Below are positions 1-12,358 of a DNA stretch of 64,000 nt, in pieces. The stretch spans positions 4,871,896 to 4,935,895 of the forward strand of contig OY992837.1 in the NCBI GenBank assembly GCA_963921425.1, given 5' to 3'. Position numbers and translations under genes: made by a program. Under the pieces are notes generated by a model. The model made no database searches and was not told the origin of the DNA. It saw nothing but the letters and a program-made list of their open reading frames with translations. The DNA is from Dryas octopetala (taxonomy: Eukaryota > Streptophyta > Magnoliopsida > Rosales > Rosaceae). The first letter of the stretch is position 1; the number at the start of each line of letters is the position of its first letter.

Positions 1-1037
1 GAAAAACAAGCAAAACCAGTTGAGAAGCCATGAGATCCTTAAGCTCTAAAAGCCCCGGATAGTTTGGCCTCCATCTTATCCATTTTTTAATCCAGCCTCT
101 CAATGACTTCTTGATCCTGCTCTGGGAACAGATTGGGTAAATTATTAAATATTATAATTCTTTCATCATTAGTTTGAATTGTGATCTTACATTGTTGGGT
201 TTTTGTTTTTTTCAATTTATTTAACAGATGAATATTCAAGTATTCAACTTGTTCCAAATTCCAGAATATTCATATTATTTGTTTATCCCCACCGGTGCTC
301 AAGTGTATTAGAAAACAACATGACTATAGTCTATAGTAGTCACTGAACCAATTGTTGTGTCGGATAACTCCCCAAGGCATATATATATCCATGCATGCTG
401 ATTTGCTGGTGGTATTATAATATAGTAGTATTAATGTCGGTTACTATTCTCACTGAGCACTGGCCCATCTTTTATGCACTAGTATATATGCTTCAGAACT
501 CAGAAAGATGAGGACAAGGCAACCTCTCCGAAAGTTCTTATGTGTCAATTTCTGCATGAAATTTCTTTCTTTATCGTCTTGTTAGGCGCAGCCAGAGCTA
601 CAGAGCCTACAACAGTCTACAGTCAGTCTCTATCATGGAAGCTAGCACAAGATAGAGATGCCAAATAGGCCATCTGATTCTTCATCACACTTACCACATA
701 CTATTTTCTCCCCATCTCTTTAATAACTTTATTTGCACCATTATCTTGCAGAGATAATGCCAAATTTATGGTTGACAGATGTTGCTTCTTGCTTCTTGCT
801 GCTGCTGGTATTTATCAACCTTGATTTGAATTAAATCATCATTATTCTCAACAGTTCAATTTGGATAGATTTTCAAAACTCCACAATGATCCTTATTCTT
901 TATGTTTATGCAGGCTGTCTGTCACTAGCTATTTACAATGGCAACCAATTTCTAGGCTTGACAATTGACATGCACTTTAGAGCATATATCCAGGTGAGTT
1001 CAGGCACCATTGGTTTTAAAGTTCTAGATCCCCTGCT

Positions 1038-1069
1038 GTGTGAGTGTGAGTGTGAGTGTGAGTGTGAGA
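1038..1069. repeat. (TGTGAG)n microsatellite
   Basis: About five tandem copies of a TGTGAG hexamer, slightly irregular at the ends. No gene is near it. Confidence 0.85.
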
Positions 1070-4000
1070 CTAAGGAACTAAAACCCACCTTAGACTTTTC
1101 TATATGGATATAGTGTAATTAAAGTTTCTATTTATATTTCATATCTAAAGAACTGTTTATCCTATTCTCATCAATTAACAAAAGGATCTATCTAAACCCA
1201 TAATTGTTGCAATAGAACCTAACAACTATAATAAATCAGTTTTAACTATTCAGGCTCCAATTCTTAAAGAGACAGAGATGGAAGATGGTTGTTAGGTGCT
1301 GCTTCATAGGTTTATCTATTTTAATGAAATATTTGACAATTGCTTAACAAAATTAAAGAACTGAAAATCCACTTAAGTTGATAATAGCATTTATCAAAAG
1401 CCAAAAGGAGCCTGCTGGACTGAGAAGTAATTTTGAACTCAATTCTTTTCTATCAAAATACATATATGTTAGTAGTATGCTACTGATGTTAAGAGACTTT
1501 ATCGGTAAAACAAGCATCATGAAGAACAATTACCACGTTTTAAAAAAATTTTAATTCATGTTTTTGAATATCTTAGTACTGCTTTATTTTGAGTTCACAC
1601 CAACTTTTGTGTCAGTAGACAAACTCAATCAAACTCCGAAATCTTGTTAATTGATAAGAATAGTCCCTGAGGGGACACCTCAGTGATAAACCCCCAAACT
1701 TCCACAGACACTAAATATAGTTGGAGTCTTGATTGTCCATCCCTTACCTTATTAAAAAAAAAAACATGATGATAAGAAAAGCATCTTCTAAGTTGTCATA
1801 TGCTTTCATCATTGTGTTACCGCAAGTTTAGAAAGATCAATAAAACATTGCTACTTTAGTTGGTCCAAATTGCACTGAGAAAAACCAAGCAAAATGAATT
1901 TCTCATTTCCCATGCTTGCTTGCAATTAATGCATCAAATATTATATATGGTCAAACTTAAAAGCACTAGTAAATCGGGAGAAAAAGAAAATGACTTTTCC
2001 AAAGAGTACGAAATGATGTAGTGCTAATTGAGTGCAGCACTACTGTGATGTTACCTGTAACAACTAGTGCACATGCACCCCACACTGGCTTTTTTATAAA
2101 GTGCTTGTAAGGCTTTCTCTTAATTCTTGTCATCATATGAAAGAGGCATACTAGCTTTCTACCCACCAAAATGTCTATAAGGTTTTCCAAATTAAAATGA
2201 GCTTATAATGCATGTTTATTAAATATTGCACATATATTGTTTCCTGAACAACATCATGTCCAATTTTGCATGGAATATGATATATAATCAATAAGACAGG
2301 AAAAGGCACAAGCAGTTCCATGAGTTCGTATTGATCTCTAGCATATATGATCAGCATATCCCATCTTTTGGAGCTTTGATGATGTTCGACCTTTTGTTGA
2401 TGCATGTTCTGTTCTATTTAGAATGACAGTTCTTTGTGGTTTGATCTCACAACATGACATGTGCAATAGCATGCACCTACCCGTTTTGGATTTGGTTCAA
2501 TTGTAACATACTAATAGATGTTCAACAACTGATGTATTTATTTGAGTAATATATTAATGATGTGGGATTGTGAGAAGTGATCGAGAAGTAATAAGCATGG
2601 ACATATATTCAAGTACTTTTAGTGATAGTTGTCGATTCTCAATAAAATTGCTTTGATTCGATTCACATTCTGTGATCAAGTACGGCCTAAAAAAGATTTC
2701 AATCATTGAGTTTAATAATTCCCATGTTGGACCAGTCAGAACATTGGTGAAATCTATATGTGATGGAACTTTTTGTTTCAAACAGGTTGCATATATGGAC
2801 TGCCAAAGAACTAGGTATCCCTGTTCCTCTATCACATTGCTGTAGTATGAACAGTATTTAGTACTCTTATCAAACAGTCTGGTAATATATATATAAGATG
2901 TTGATGTGGATTTTGGACTTAGACCACATATTTAAGTAAGAATCAATGTAATTAATAATTAAGATTTACAATCTAACAAGATAAACATCTTATATATGTC
3001 GCCAAACTATTTAGTAAGAAATTAATATTTCTTCTTGGCTATATGTAACACTCGTATTCACCTGTACTTTTACATCACAGAGGTGCGTGATATTATGAAA
3101 CAACAAGGGTCCGTGGTTTTATGTTGAGCATTTAACACTGGGACCAAAAGACGAAATGCATGAACCACGAGTATGGCTAATGTCATGGGGTGTGGGACTT
3201 CACGTGAGAGATTGCACCCCACCATGTGGTTGGAGGTGTATCACGTGTTTTTCAGCACTTATGGCTACAACAATACAAATTGATCGATTATACATCGCAA
3301 TATTCATACCCTTTTTAATAAAGGAGATCGATTCACCCTCGATCAGCGTCCAAAAATAACAATCAAAATCACCAAAAATGGTCCAGACATTGCGTATATA
3401 TTTGCCACTGCACTAATTAATAACCATGTATTATAAAGATGCTTTTTGATAAATACAAGGAAAGTATTAATTCTTAATGAACCCCAAAAAGGCAATGTTT
3501 ATTTTGCGTGCAAGAGTTTATAATTATAAGATCAGTTTAATTTTTTTTAGGTTAGTTTCATGTTTTTCATGTTTGAATAATGGGTAAGATCAGTTTAATT
3601 TGGGTGCTAATTAATAATAAAAAACAAGTTGCATGGCTAGCTGTTGTGTATTGGTTAAGTTTAGCTAGCTAGCTAGCAACTGCTATTCGCCCACATGCAA
3701 GTCTTAGAAAGTTCTATACGTATATAAAGGCCGGGTTTCCTTTCTAGAGCGGATGTACCAATTTTTATTTTTTTGGATATCTGATGCTGAGCGCCTGGTA
3801 TTAGTTTTTTTTATCACAGTCGAGTGCTATATGAAAAAAAAAAAAAAAATTGTGGACGTCCTTTTTAGCGAAGAACTGTATATATTATATATATATATGC
3901 CTCTTTTATTGAGGGATCTCTCAAACAATTTTATTTAAAGAATCTCTTATAAGACCCGCTCCATATATATATATATATATATAGTTTTATAAATTTAAAC

Positions 4001-4835
4001 AACATTCATGAATCTTGTATAAATTTCTGTGGGTAGTTTTTAAAAGTAATGAGCATGGGAAGAATTATACCTAAGCAAAGTCATTCTCAATAAACATGAC
4101 TAAGCACTATGCATGATGTTCTGAAACCAGATGGATAAGCTGTTTGAAATTAAAAGCATATGAGTATATGACGAGAATTGTACGCATCATATATAAATAT
4201 ATATATATATACATGATATTCAAGGGTAGCTAGGACTTTAGATGGAAAGTGATCGATTGATTCTGATATATATGTAGATTAGTAAGCCTAGCTAGCTAGC
4301 AGTTTTGCATTATGATAATGAATTGCATCACGTGGCCAAATTAAGAAACATCGCTTCATATATTATTGGATTTGATCAATGACTTCCTCTTATTATAAAT
4401 CGTATTGAAAGCAACTTACCAATACCACAAGGCAATAAGACTATAGTTGAGCTAATATTATATCCAGTGTAATGTTCACACAGTTCTTGAGCTGTTAATT
4501 ATGTTGTCATTACACGTACTGTAAATTTGAATCTTACATTAAATTAAACTACTCAATTAATTATTTAAATTGCCAATCGACCATCAATCTTAACTTGTAA
4601 GACGATTTGGTATGTAAAAGAATATTTCTTATTGTACTATGTATGTGGGCTAGCTTAAATCCTATTCTATTTTATTTTCACAATTACTATTATTCAAGTT
4701 TGGAGGCACAACTCAAACACATGAACTATAGCTTCTATTATAATTTGATTATAAAAAAATATGCCTAAATTTTTTTCTTTTTTTGAGATATATGGGACAT
4801 GGCAGATCGACACAGACACAGACACAGACATTAAG

Positions 4836-4853
4836 CTCTCTCTCTCTCTCTCT
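4836..4853. repeat. (CT)n microsatellite
   Basis: Nine CT dinucleotides, flanked on both sides by GACACAGACA-like short repeats. Confidence 0.85.
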
Positions 4854-5747
4854 GTGTCATAGTCGACAACTCGACACAGACACTATGCATATACCAATAT
4901 TGTTATGAAGCCCACCTCCATTCATAGTGGCTAATTTTCTGAGCCACGTATTCTTGCACTAACTTTCTACAATAACTTATCAAAACTGGCTGTGGCTTAT
5001 TGAAATTGGTAACTCGATCAGAGGAAAATTAGGGTTTTCTTTTTCTATATTTTTCTTCTTATTTTAAGGCTCAAAGCTACCTACTTTTATGCCATCCCAA
5101 CCTCCCCAGTAGATTATAATGTTTAAGTGGCTAGAGACCATGCATTTTCCAACAATGGCGGTATCTATATATCATAAAACTAGCTGTAATGATACCAAAA
5201 TAAAACATTTATAATTTCATATAAAGTAACATGTGCCCTTTTAAACTAGACTAAAAGAAAATTTAGGTAGTTTGACACTTTCATTTATATATTTTAATTT
5301 TTTAAGGTAGGAGACTAATTAAGAATCAAATTAATTATTAGCTTAGTAATATATATATACTCACAATCTTAGAGAGATCTCAAATTTAAGAATTTGTAGC
5401 ACTTTTTAAGAGTGAATTATGAAGTTTCATAAATCTTATATTACAATATTAAGATTAAAACAGATAAAAATAAGACAAATAAAAAATTCCAAATCTCAAA
5501 TTTAAATTTCACTTCTTAAAATTAAAAAGAATAAAAGACTAAAAACACAACTATTAAAAATATAATATTTTTCACATCACTCAAAGAAATAAAAGCCGAA
5601 GTCGGCAGAACTAAAAATGGAAACAATTAAAAACTTTCTTTCTTTTTCTTTTTGGAAAAAAAAAAAGGAAAACTGAAAAGTTGAAATCTCGCTTCTGGAA
5701 GGCCGGCCAGGGTATGGGCTATGGGGGGCTGATGTCATCTCCATACT

Positions 5748-5923
5748 GACTAATAAGTCACGTGCCTTTTATGTTCTTTGGGCTAATACTATTTCCCACG
5801 TGAGGGAAAGCCCAGCAGTGTTGTCGGCCGAACATTATCTTTGGCCTTTGGACTTTGGGACTTTTGTATTATTATCGTAACACAGTAAAACAGCTTAGCA
5901 ATTTGCCACGTGACTTATTAGTC
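5748..5923. promoter_or_regulatory. Inverted pair of 17-bp G-box-containing motifs
   Basis: GACTAATAAGTCACGTG at 5748-5764 recurs as its exact reverse complement at 5907-5923, and a third CACGTG lies between them at 5797-5802. CACGTG is the core bound by plant bHLH and bZIP factors. A second short repeat, AGCTTAGCAATTTGC, flanks the right motif and recurs in direct orientation about 85 bp later. No gene start is evident within 3 kb, so this is either a regulatory module of an unseen transcript or the ends of a small element. Confidence 0.35.
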
Positions 5924-6945
5924 TTTGGACTTTGGACTTAAATATATATTTGATTGACATTGATACACAGTAACACAGCTTAGCAATTTGCAATTGGCAA
6001 TACTTAGCAAATAATTAAAAATTAGCATTCATACTCTCACAACATCCCCCACCTTCCAATCTCAGATGCTGCTGTTGCAGCTGAAATTGCCTACTTACAC
6101 CCAACTTTTTGTGTCAAACTTAATTTAAATACAAGGACATGCATCCAGAACAGGTTGGACTAATATACAGATAATATGTTAATTTTTTATTTATTGTAAA
6201 TAAATAAGATTATAAAAGATATATTGTCCCGTTACAATTGATGGCTATAATATTAATCATTTAAATCTTTTGGTCGTGAAAAGTTAAACACAATTAATAT
6301 ATCATATACGCGTATATATATAGCTAGTACATATCTCCCACTCAATTAATCACTTTGTTTATTCACAATTTAGATGCGTTTCCAAACTATTATATATTTT
6401 GATGAATATATATATATACATTAATTCTCTAATTCGATTTAAAAAGAAAATTAAGAGAAAAAAGAGAGAGAGCTAGGAAAGGAATATTATTGTTTTCGTA
6501 CAGTAGAGAAAATAAAGAAGTTTTGAACTTTTGATGGCGTTGAATGGATAAAGAATGAATACGTAAATGAGTTGTAGGCCGGCTTGTAGCTTACCATGCA
6601 AGTGGAAGACAATGACAATCCATGTGAGCTAGCAAGCTAGCAAAAAGAAGCAAGACGTACAAGATATAATAGCTAGGGTTATGTACATTGTATACATACA
6701 ATTCTACAGCTTGTAGAGTAGTAGGCAATAAATAAAGTATACCAAACAATTGTCATAGTTTGTAGCTTGTAGATTTTGATATGAGTGGCGCCTTAATTAT
6801 TATTGTTCTATTTAAGAGTAAGAAGATAAGAATTAAGATTGAATTAGGTTTGGGATCGAGTTAATACTTAATAAACTGCTAAATGGACCAACAGAGAAAT
6901 CAAGAGAAAATGGAATTTTAATGATATGTGTATGCTAAATTGGTC

Positions 6946-7285
6946 AAAAAATTAATAGCTATGTATTTTGTGCAAGGAATTCCAAATTTATATCTCAAAT
7001 TTGAATTCCAAATAATGTCATGTATAAATCAATGAAATACTGACACATATGTCAGTATTTCATTCAAAAATTAATAGCTATATATGTATTTTGTGCTAGG
7101 AATTTCAAATTTATATCTCAAATTTGAATTCCAAATAATATGTTATGTATAAATCAATGAAATACTGACATATGTGATTTGAGATCATGTGTAGTGACAT
7201 GTCATTTGATAACAACATTGACATGATGTAGTGACACATCATTTGAGATCTAAATTTGGGATATAAATTTGAAATCTCTAACATT
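6946..7285. mobile_element. MITE-like repeat with internal duplication and palindrome
   Basis: A unit starting AAAAATTAATAGCT is tandemly duplicated with a period of about 120 bp (6946 and 7066). Inside lies a 34-bp palindrome (7031-7064, 15-bp arms, 4-base loop). The left part reads CAAATTTATATCTCAAATTT and the right part (about 7223-7285) reads nearly its reverse complement, which gives imperfect terminal inverted repeats. A related half-copy is at 13260-13345. There is no coding capacity. Family and target duplication were not resolved. Confidence 0.5.
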
Positions 7286-8284
7286 ATTGATATGATGATA
7301 ATTAAGTTAAGAGAGTCAAATCCATATACATTTGATCTTAGTTAAGATTAACCGGAAAAAAGTAGAGGATAATGTTTTTTAACTCAACATGTTTACTATT
7401 GATTTATCCAATTGATTCAACTTTAAATTGTAACTTTTTTTTTTTTCTCCATTAATGGACAAGATTAAATGTTAGAAATTCAAATCATATACATATATAA
7501 CTTAAGAAAAAAAATCCCTTACATCGGGCAAGTAGTGCTATTATTCCTCTGATATATACATATATTGGTGTTTCTATGGCTGTCACATATTCAATTATGT
7601 CGATACTAGATCCCGAGGGCCAATGACATGATATTCCCCTCCTTTTTTGGCCTAAAAGTTTATTTCTCTTTCAAATTAATTGCATGATATTTATATATGT
7701 GATATGGACCGCATATCAACTTTCCAATAGAAAAAAAAGAAAAGAATAATGTTTCTTGCTTAATATTTTACTATGTAGATGGTGTGTGTATGTATCTCAT
7801 ATCCATAAATCATATTTCATTATAATTAAAATGAGATATACTTCATTTGAAGGGTACGATATATAATATATATGTGTGACTTTTTTTTTTACTATTTTGG
7901 AGAGAATTGAATTATATATGGACCTAGTTTAATTCTAATCATTACTCACCCACCCTCATTAGTTGAGCTAACTGCCAAGGGTTTATATATATGTGTGACT
8001 TTAACAACACAAATTAAGAATAGTAAAACTTCTATAATATATTGTCCAAAAAAAACCCCTAGAATCTGTTCTTTCATTGGGTATAAACTTTTACCGTTTT
8101 AAAATAAATTTCAAGCGTTTTATGCTTATGAAAGTTCGATCTAAAAGGTCTCACACTCTCACCTCATATTCATTTTTTATTATTGAATCCCCCATGCAGA
8201 TAATAAAAATAACCACAAAAAGAATAGTAAAAATTGGAAAAGGACTGGTGAGCGCATAAAGTGACGTATATATGTACCGTAAAA

Positions 8285-8760
8285 TATCTACCTGATGTGG
8301 TGGTATATATATATACAGGCTCCTTCTGTTGAGGTATACCTCAACTTATTTATGTTGAGGTATACCCTGTTGGGGCCCACACGAGTCGTTTTGTGTCGAT
8401 CCGAACCGTTCAATTTTTACATCTCCATAGATAGATCATCCTTGCAAAAAATTAGCCAAATCGGAAATCATTTGCCTATCTAACTTTGATCAAATAAATG
8501 GACGAACCAAATATTTTCGATAAAACCGTCTATTTGTTTTATCAAAGTTAGATAGGCAAATGATTTCCGATTTGGCTAATTTTTTGCAAGGATGATCTAT
8601 CAATGAAGATAATCCTTGCGAACGGTTCGGATCGACACAAAACGATTCATGTAGGCCCCAACAAGGTTATACCTCAACATAAATAAGTTGAGGTATACCT
8701 CAACAGAAGGAGCCTGTATATATATATATATATATATGCAAAGACAACGACAGGTAGATA
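8285..8760. mobile_element. Long foldback (inverted-repeat) element
   Basis: The core (8316-8716) is almost entirely self-complementary: the left half from CAGGCTCCTTCTGTTGAGG is repeated inverted in the right half up to GGAGCCTG, leaving only a short central loop. Each arm also carries its own small hairpin (GGTATACCTCAAC and its complement), and GAGGTATACCTC is a perfect palindrome. TATA-rich stretches and a TATCTACCTG / CAGGTAGATA pair extend the outer repeats to 8285 and 8760. No transposase is encoded. A target duplication could not be identified. A transcript across it would form a roughly 190-bp hairpin. Confidence 0.8.
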
Positions 8761-8848
8761 ATATAAAAGCTGTAATACTGCTTCTTCGGCGCGCTTCCAA
8801 GCCACAAGTATTAGTTAGTGCATATATATATATAGAGAGGTAGGTTTT

Positions 8849-9170
8849 GTGAGGTATACCTCAATTTATTTTGAAGTATATTTATATTGAGGCTCACACG
8901 AGTTATTTTTGTATCAATTTGAATCGTTCATTTTTTACATCTTTATTGATACATCGTCTTTATAAAAAATTAATTAAATTAAAAATTATTTAACTATCTA
9001 ATTTTAATCAAATAAATGGATGAATCAAATATTTTTGATGAAATCATTTATTTGTTTGATCAAAATTAGATAAATAAATAATTTTTTATTTAACTAAATT
9101 TTTGTAAAAATAAGCTATAAATGAAGATAAAAAATAAACAGTTTGAATGTATACAAACAAGGGGCCCCGA
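8849..9170. mobile_element. Decayed relative of the adjacent foldback element
   Basis: Starting at GAGGTATACCTCAA, this stretch follows the foldback element at 8331 onward in the same orientation, through the central loop and into the second arm (to about GGGGCCCC near 9163). Differences are mostly C to T and G to A relative to the fresher copy, so its arms have lost much of their GC content. It ends about 240 bp before the dioxygenase start codon and so forms part of that gene's upstream region. Confidence 0.65.
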
Positions 9171-9284
9171 CATACTCAACAGAAGCTATATATTTCTTAT
9201 AGTTATTTTATATTATTCTGTTTTAAATATGGTAATGAGAAAAGCAAGTTGCTCACGGCGCCGAAACTAATTCCTTCCAGTCTT

Positions 9285-9291
9285 TATATAA
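9285..9291 (+). promoter_or_regulatory. TATA box of the dioxygenase gene
   Basis: TATATAA lies 118-124 bp upstream of the ATG at 9409, a usual distance for a plant promoter with a short leader. This is the best TATA match between the decayed foldback copy and the start codon. Confidence 0.6.
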
Positions 9292-9408
9292 ACCTCCCTA
9301 CTCGATCCTCTCTTCCTCGCATTGCAGATATAGAAACATATGTGCACCTGATCACACGTACTCCACATACTCTCTCTTTTCAAAGAATAAATCAAAACGA
9401 CGACGTCG

Positions 9409-11618
9409 ATGACGATGAGTTGCTTGCAGAGTTGGCCGGAGCCAGTGGTTCGAGTCCAGTCCTTAGCCGAAAGCGGGATACGAGCAATCCCGGAGGTCTA
9501 CATCAAGCCCCCGTCCAAACGACCCTCATCTCCTCCCAACGACGTCGTTAATGATATTGATATCCCAGTCATTGACCTCCAGGACCTGCTCATCAGCGGC
9601 GGCGACAAGCGTGAGACGACGCTGCGTTTAATCACCAGCGCTTGCAGGGACTGGGGGTTCTTCCAGGTGGTCAACCACGGGGTCAGCCACGAGCTGATGA
9701 GGCGGGCCAGGGACACGTGGCGCGAGTTCTTTGGTCAGCCGCTGGAGGTGAAGCAGGAATACGCCAACAAGCCGAGTACGTACGAAGGGTACGGGAGCCG
9801 TTTGGGAGTGGAGAAAGGGGCGATTCTGGATTGGAGTGATTATTACTTCCTTCATTATATGCCTCCCGAGCTTCGCAACCCAAACAAGTGGCCTACTCTC
9901 CCAACTTCATGCAGGTATACTTATGACTTACTCTTATTTTATTTATTTCTTTTTTTCATTAACAAAACGTGCTTTCATCACTTTCTTTTGGGTATATATA
10001 ATATCCTTTTCTATATCTAAATCATTCATCATCATTAGTTATTATAAAAAAGAGTACGTGTTGTATATACGTTTTGTATGAAAATATCCTTAATCGACAT
10101 ACTTAATTGATCGTGTCAGACTCATTTCAATTAATAACTTACAAATTATGCTTGCATAAACTATATATAGCTTTCCTTGCATATATTCCTTAATTATGGT
10201 CTAATTTTGGTTAACTTGTCTTTTTCTTTATTTTTTTTGTTATTTTTATTTAATTTGGTGGAGGACAAGAATAATAAAAATTTGAGAGTGCTAATATATA
10301 TAAAACATATGTTTCTTTGGGGTATTTTTCAAATTTTTCATGTACTTAATATCTCTCCATTTTGAAATTTGATATTGAATACAATAAACCATGTACAAAC
10401 AGAAATATTAGATCTGTTGGTATTTTTCTACTATAAAATTTGCATACATAGCATTAAGTGCCTAAAATCGTGAGGCAAATTTCCAAAAAGCAGATCTAGT
10501 ACCTTGGCCTTTTCTTCCCTATAATTAATTATGAAGTTAATCAATGTCCAAAATGAGGATATTTAGAGCCATAAACATATGGTTCACACAACATGCATGC
10601 AAAATGCACTTTTTTCTTTAAACGAATTAATCATATATTATTGGGTACAAATAAATCAATAGAAATACATGGTCCCCTCAAAGCTAGTTTCATACAAAAT
10701 AAATGGCCTTCAAAATTATTGACTTTTGCTGCAAATTATTTAAGGAATTATGAGATGTATATTCTGATTTGAGTTAATTTAATATTGAATAGGAAATTGA
10801 TTGAAGAATACAGCGAGGAAACTATTAAACTATGTGGAAGACTGATGAAGGTGTTGTCAGTAAACATTGGGCTGGAGGAAGACTACCTTCTGAATGCTTT
10901 TGGAGGAGATGAGAATATTGGGGCATGCTTAAGAGTCAATTTCTACCCAAAGTGCCCTCAACCAGACCTCACCCTTGGTCTCTCTGAACACTCAGACCCT
11001 GGTGGCATGACCCTTCTCTTGCCTGATGAAAATGTATCTGGACTCCAAGTTTGTAGAGATGGTAGCTGGGTCACTGTTAAGCCTGTCCCAAACGCCTTCA
11101 TTGTCAATATAGGAGATCAAATGCAGGTGCCCATACAAAAATGTTCTCTTAATTACCATATTTTAAAACTGAACGTGCACAATTTATAGTTTGGAAAGAT
11201 AAGATTATCCATGCTATATGTACCATATTTACTAGGTACACTGTTGATAATACCTCTAATAGAAATGAGGTTCCGATCCCCTAATGTGATCCGTAAATAT
11301 GATTTAAATTAATACTAGTATCATGATGGATTATTAATGAGTAGTTGATGATTGATGTTTGTGCAGGTGTTGAGCAATGCAATTTACAAGAGCGTAGAGC
11401 ACAGGGTGATTGTGAATTCAGAGAAAGATCGAGTGTCCCTGGCCTTGTTTTATAACCCAAAGAGTGATCTACTGATTGAACCTGCCAAGGCCCTTGTCAC
11501 AAAGGACCGTCCTTCACTTTACTCACCCATGACTTTTGATGAGTACCGCCTTTACATTAGGACTAAGGGGCCCTGTGGCAAGGCACAAGTTGAATCCTTA
11601 CAATCCCTTGATGAATAA
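9409..11618 (+). CDS. JOX2: 2-oxoglutarate/Fe(II) dioxygenase, jasmonate oxidase (JOX/JAO) type
   Basis: Three exons, 9409-9914, 10793-11126 and 11367-11618, join in frame to 363 residues. The protein has the DIOX_N region (about 50-150) and the 2OG-Fe(II) core, with iron ligands H235, D237 and H292 and the 2-oxoglutarate-binding R302-x-S304. It resembles Arabidopsis At5g05600/At3g11180, which hydroxylate jasmonic acid to 12-OH-JA and so limit jasmonate signalling. The three arginines reported to hold the JA carboxylate in AtJOX2 (R225, R350, R354, recalled) fall at R216, R341 and R345, all offset by nine. Start: first ATG in frame, before the conserved WPEPVVRVQSLAESG; M3 is an alternative. 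An AATAAA at 11653-11658 may be the poly(A) signal. The exact substrate is inferred, since related dioxygenases act on other acids. Confidence 0.93.
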
Positions 11619-12358
11619 TATTAATTAATTTCCATGTAATATGCCTTTTATTAATAAAACATACATATATGAATATATGATGGTTGTATGTTGTTGCACA
11701 CTTGCTCTTGCACCCCAATAATATTTTAATTTGCTAAATATTTGATAATGACTCGCATCCACTAAAGCTATAAATCCCTACTAATTTGCGCAATACTTCA
11801 TCAAATACCTACTACTTTTGAAGAATTACTTAGAATTTATTGCATGGGACAAGTCAAAGAACATATTAAAAGCATGCATATATGATGTAACTTGTTTTTT
11901 CTTTTTCCATGTGCCTATGAAAATTGAGGAAACAAAATGAATCATGGGGTTGATCATTGAACATGTGTCTACTTCTTTCCGGTAGTAGTTATTTCCACTA
12001 TTAGTTGCAAAGATAAAGATACTATTCCTCTCCAAAAGACCAGCCTAAAAAATTTAGTTTTTGGTTAAACCCGGGAAAGGATTCTTAGCCAAATACAAGG
12101 AGAATAAAAATGTGCAAGGGAAACAAATAGATACCTAACATCCTCTCTCTTAGCCTAATTGACTTACCAAACACCCAAGTGGACCACAAGCACCATATTC
12201 TAAATCACTAGTGTACTAGTACGTAGTGGTCCAATTGTTAATGTTGCAGAGTTACCTTTGGAAAAAAAAAATATATGAGGACCAAAAGTAAGCATAAGTT
12301 TCATGTTGTTTCAAAGCACTTGGACTTTCAAAATCATCAATTTTTGTTGCATATATAG

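Larger units (their letters stand above)
1..8284. other. Intergenic, AT-rich, no supported gene
   Basis: No reading frame here shows a recognisable domain, and the longest open frames are under 100 codons. The stretch holds TA-rich runs, short microsatellites, a MITE-like repeat near 7.0-7.3 kb and several CACGTG boxes (for example 3200-3205, 5797-5802). At the extreme left a minus-strand stretch (about 39-150) reads like a decayed coding tail with an internal stop. A weakly expressed or non-coding transcript cannot be excluded from sequence alone. Confidence 0.6.

Noticed and set aside
2554..2835. 93-codon minus-strand frame
   Set aside because: Looks superficially protein-like but has no family match I can name and sits in AT-rich repeats; kept out of the gene list.
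8295..8800. Short frames on both strands around 8.3-8.8 kb
   Set aside because: They mirror each other because the foldback element is self-complementary.
9498..9883. Several 60-75 codon frames overlapping the first dioxygenase exon
   Set aside because: Shadows of the GC-rich exon; the dioxygenase frame alone matches a family and splices in phase.
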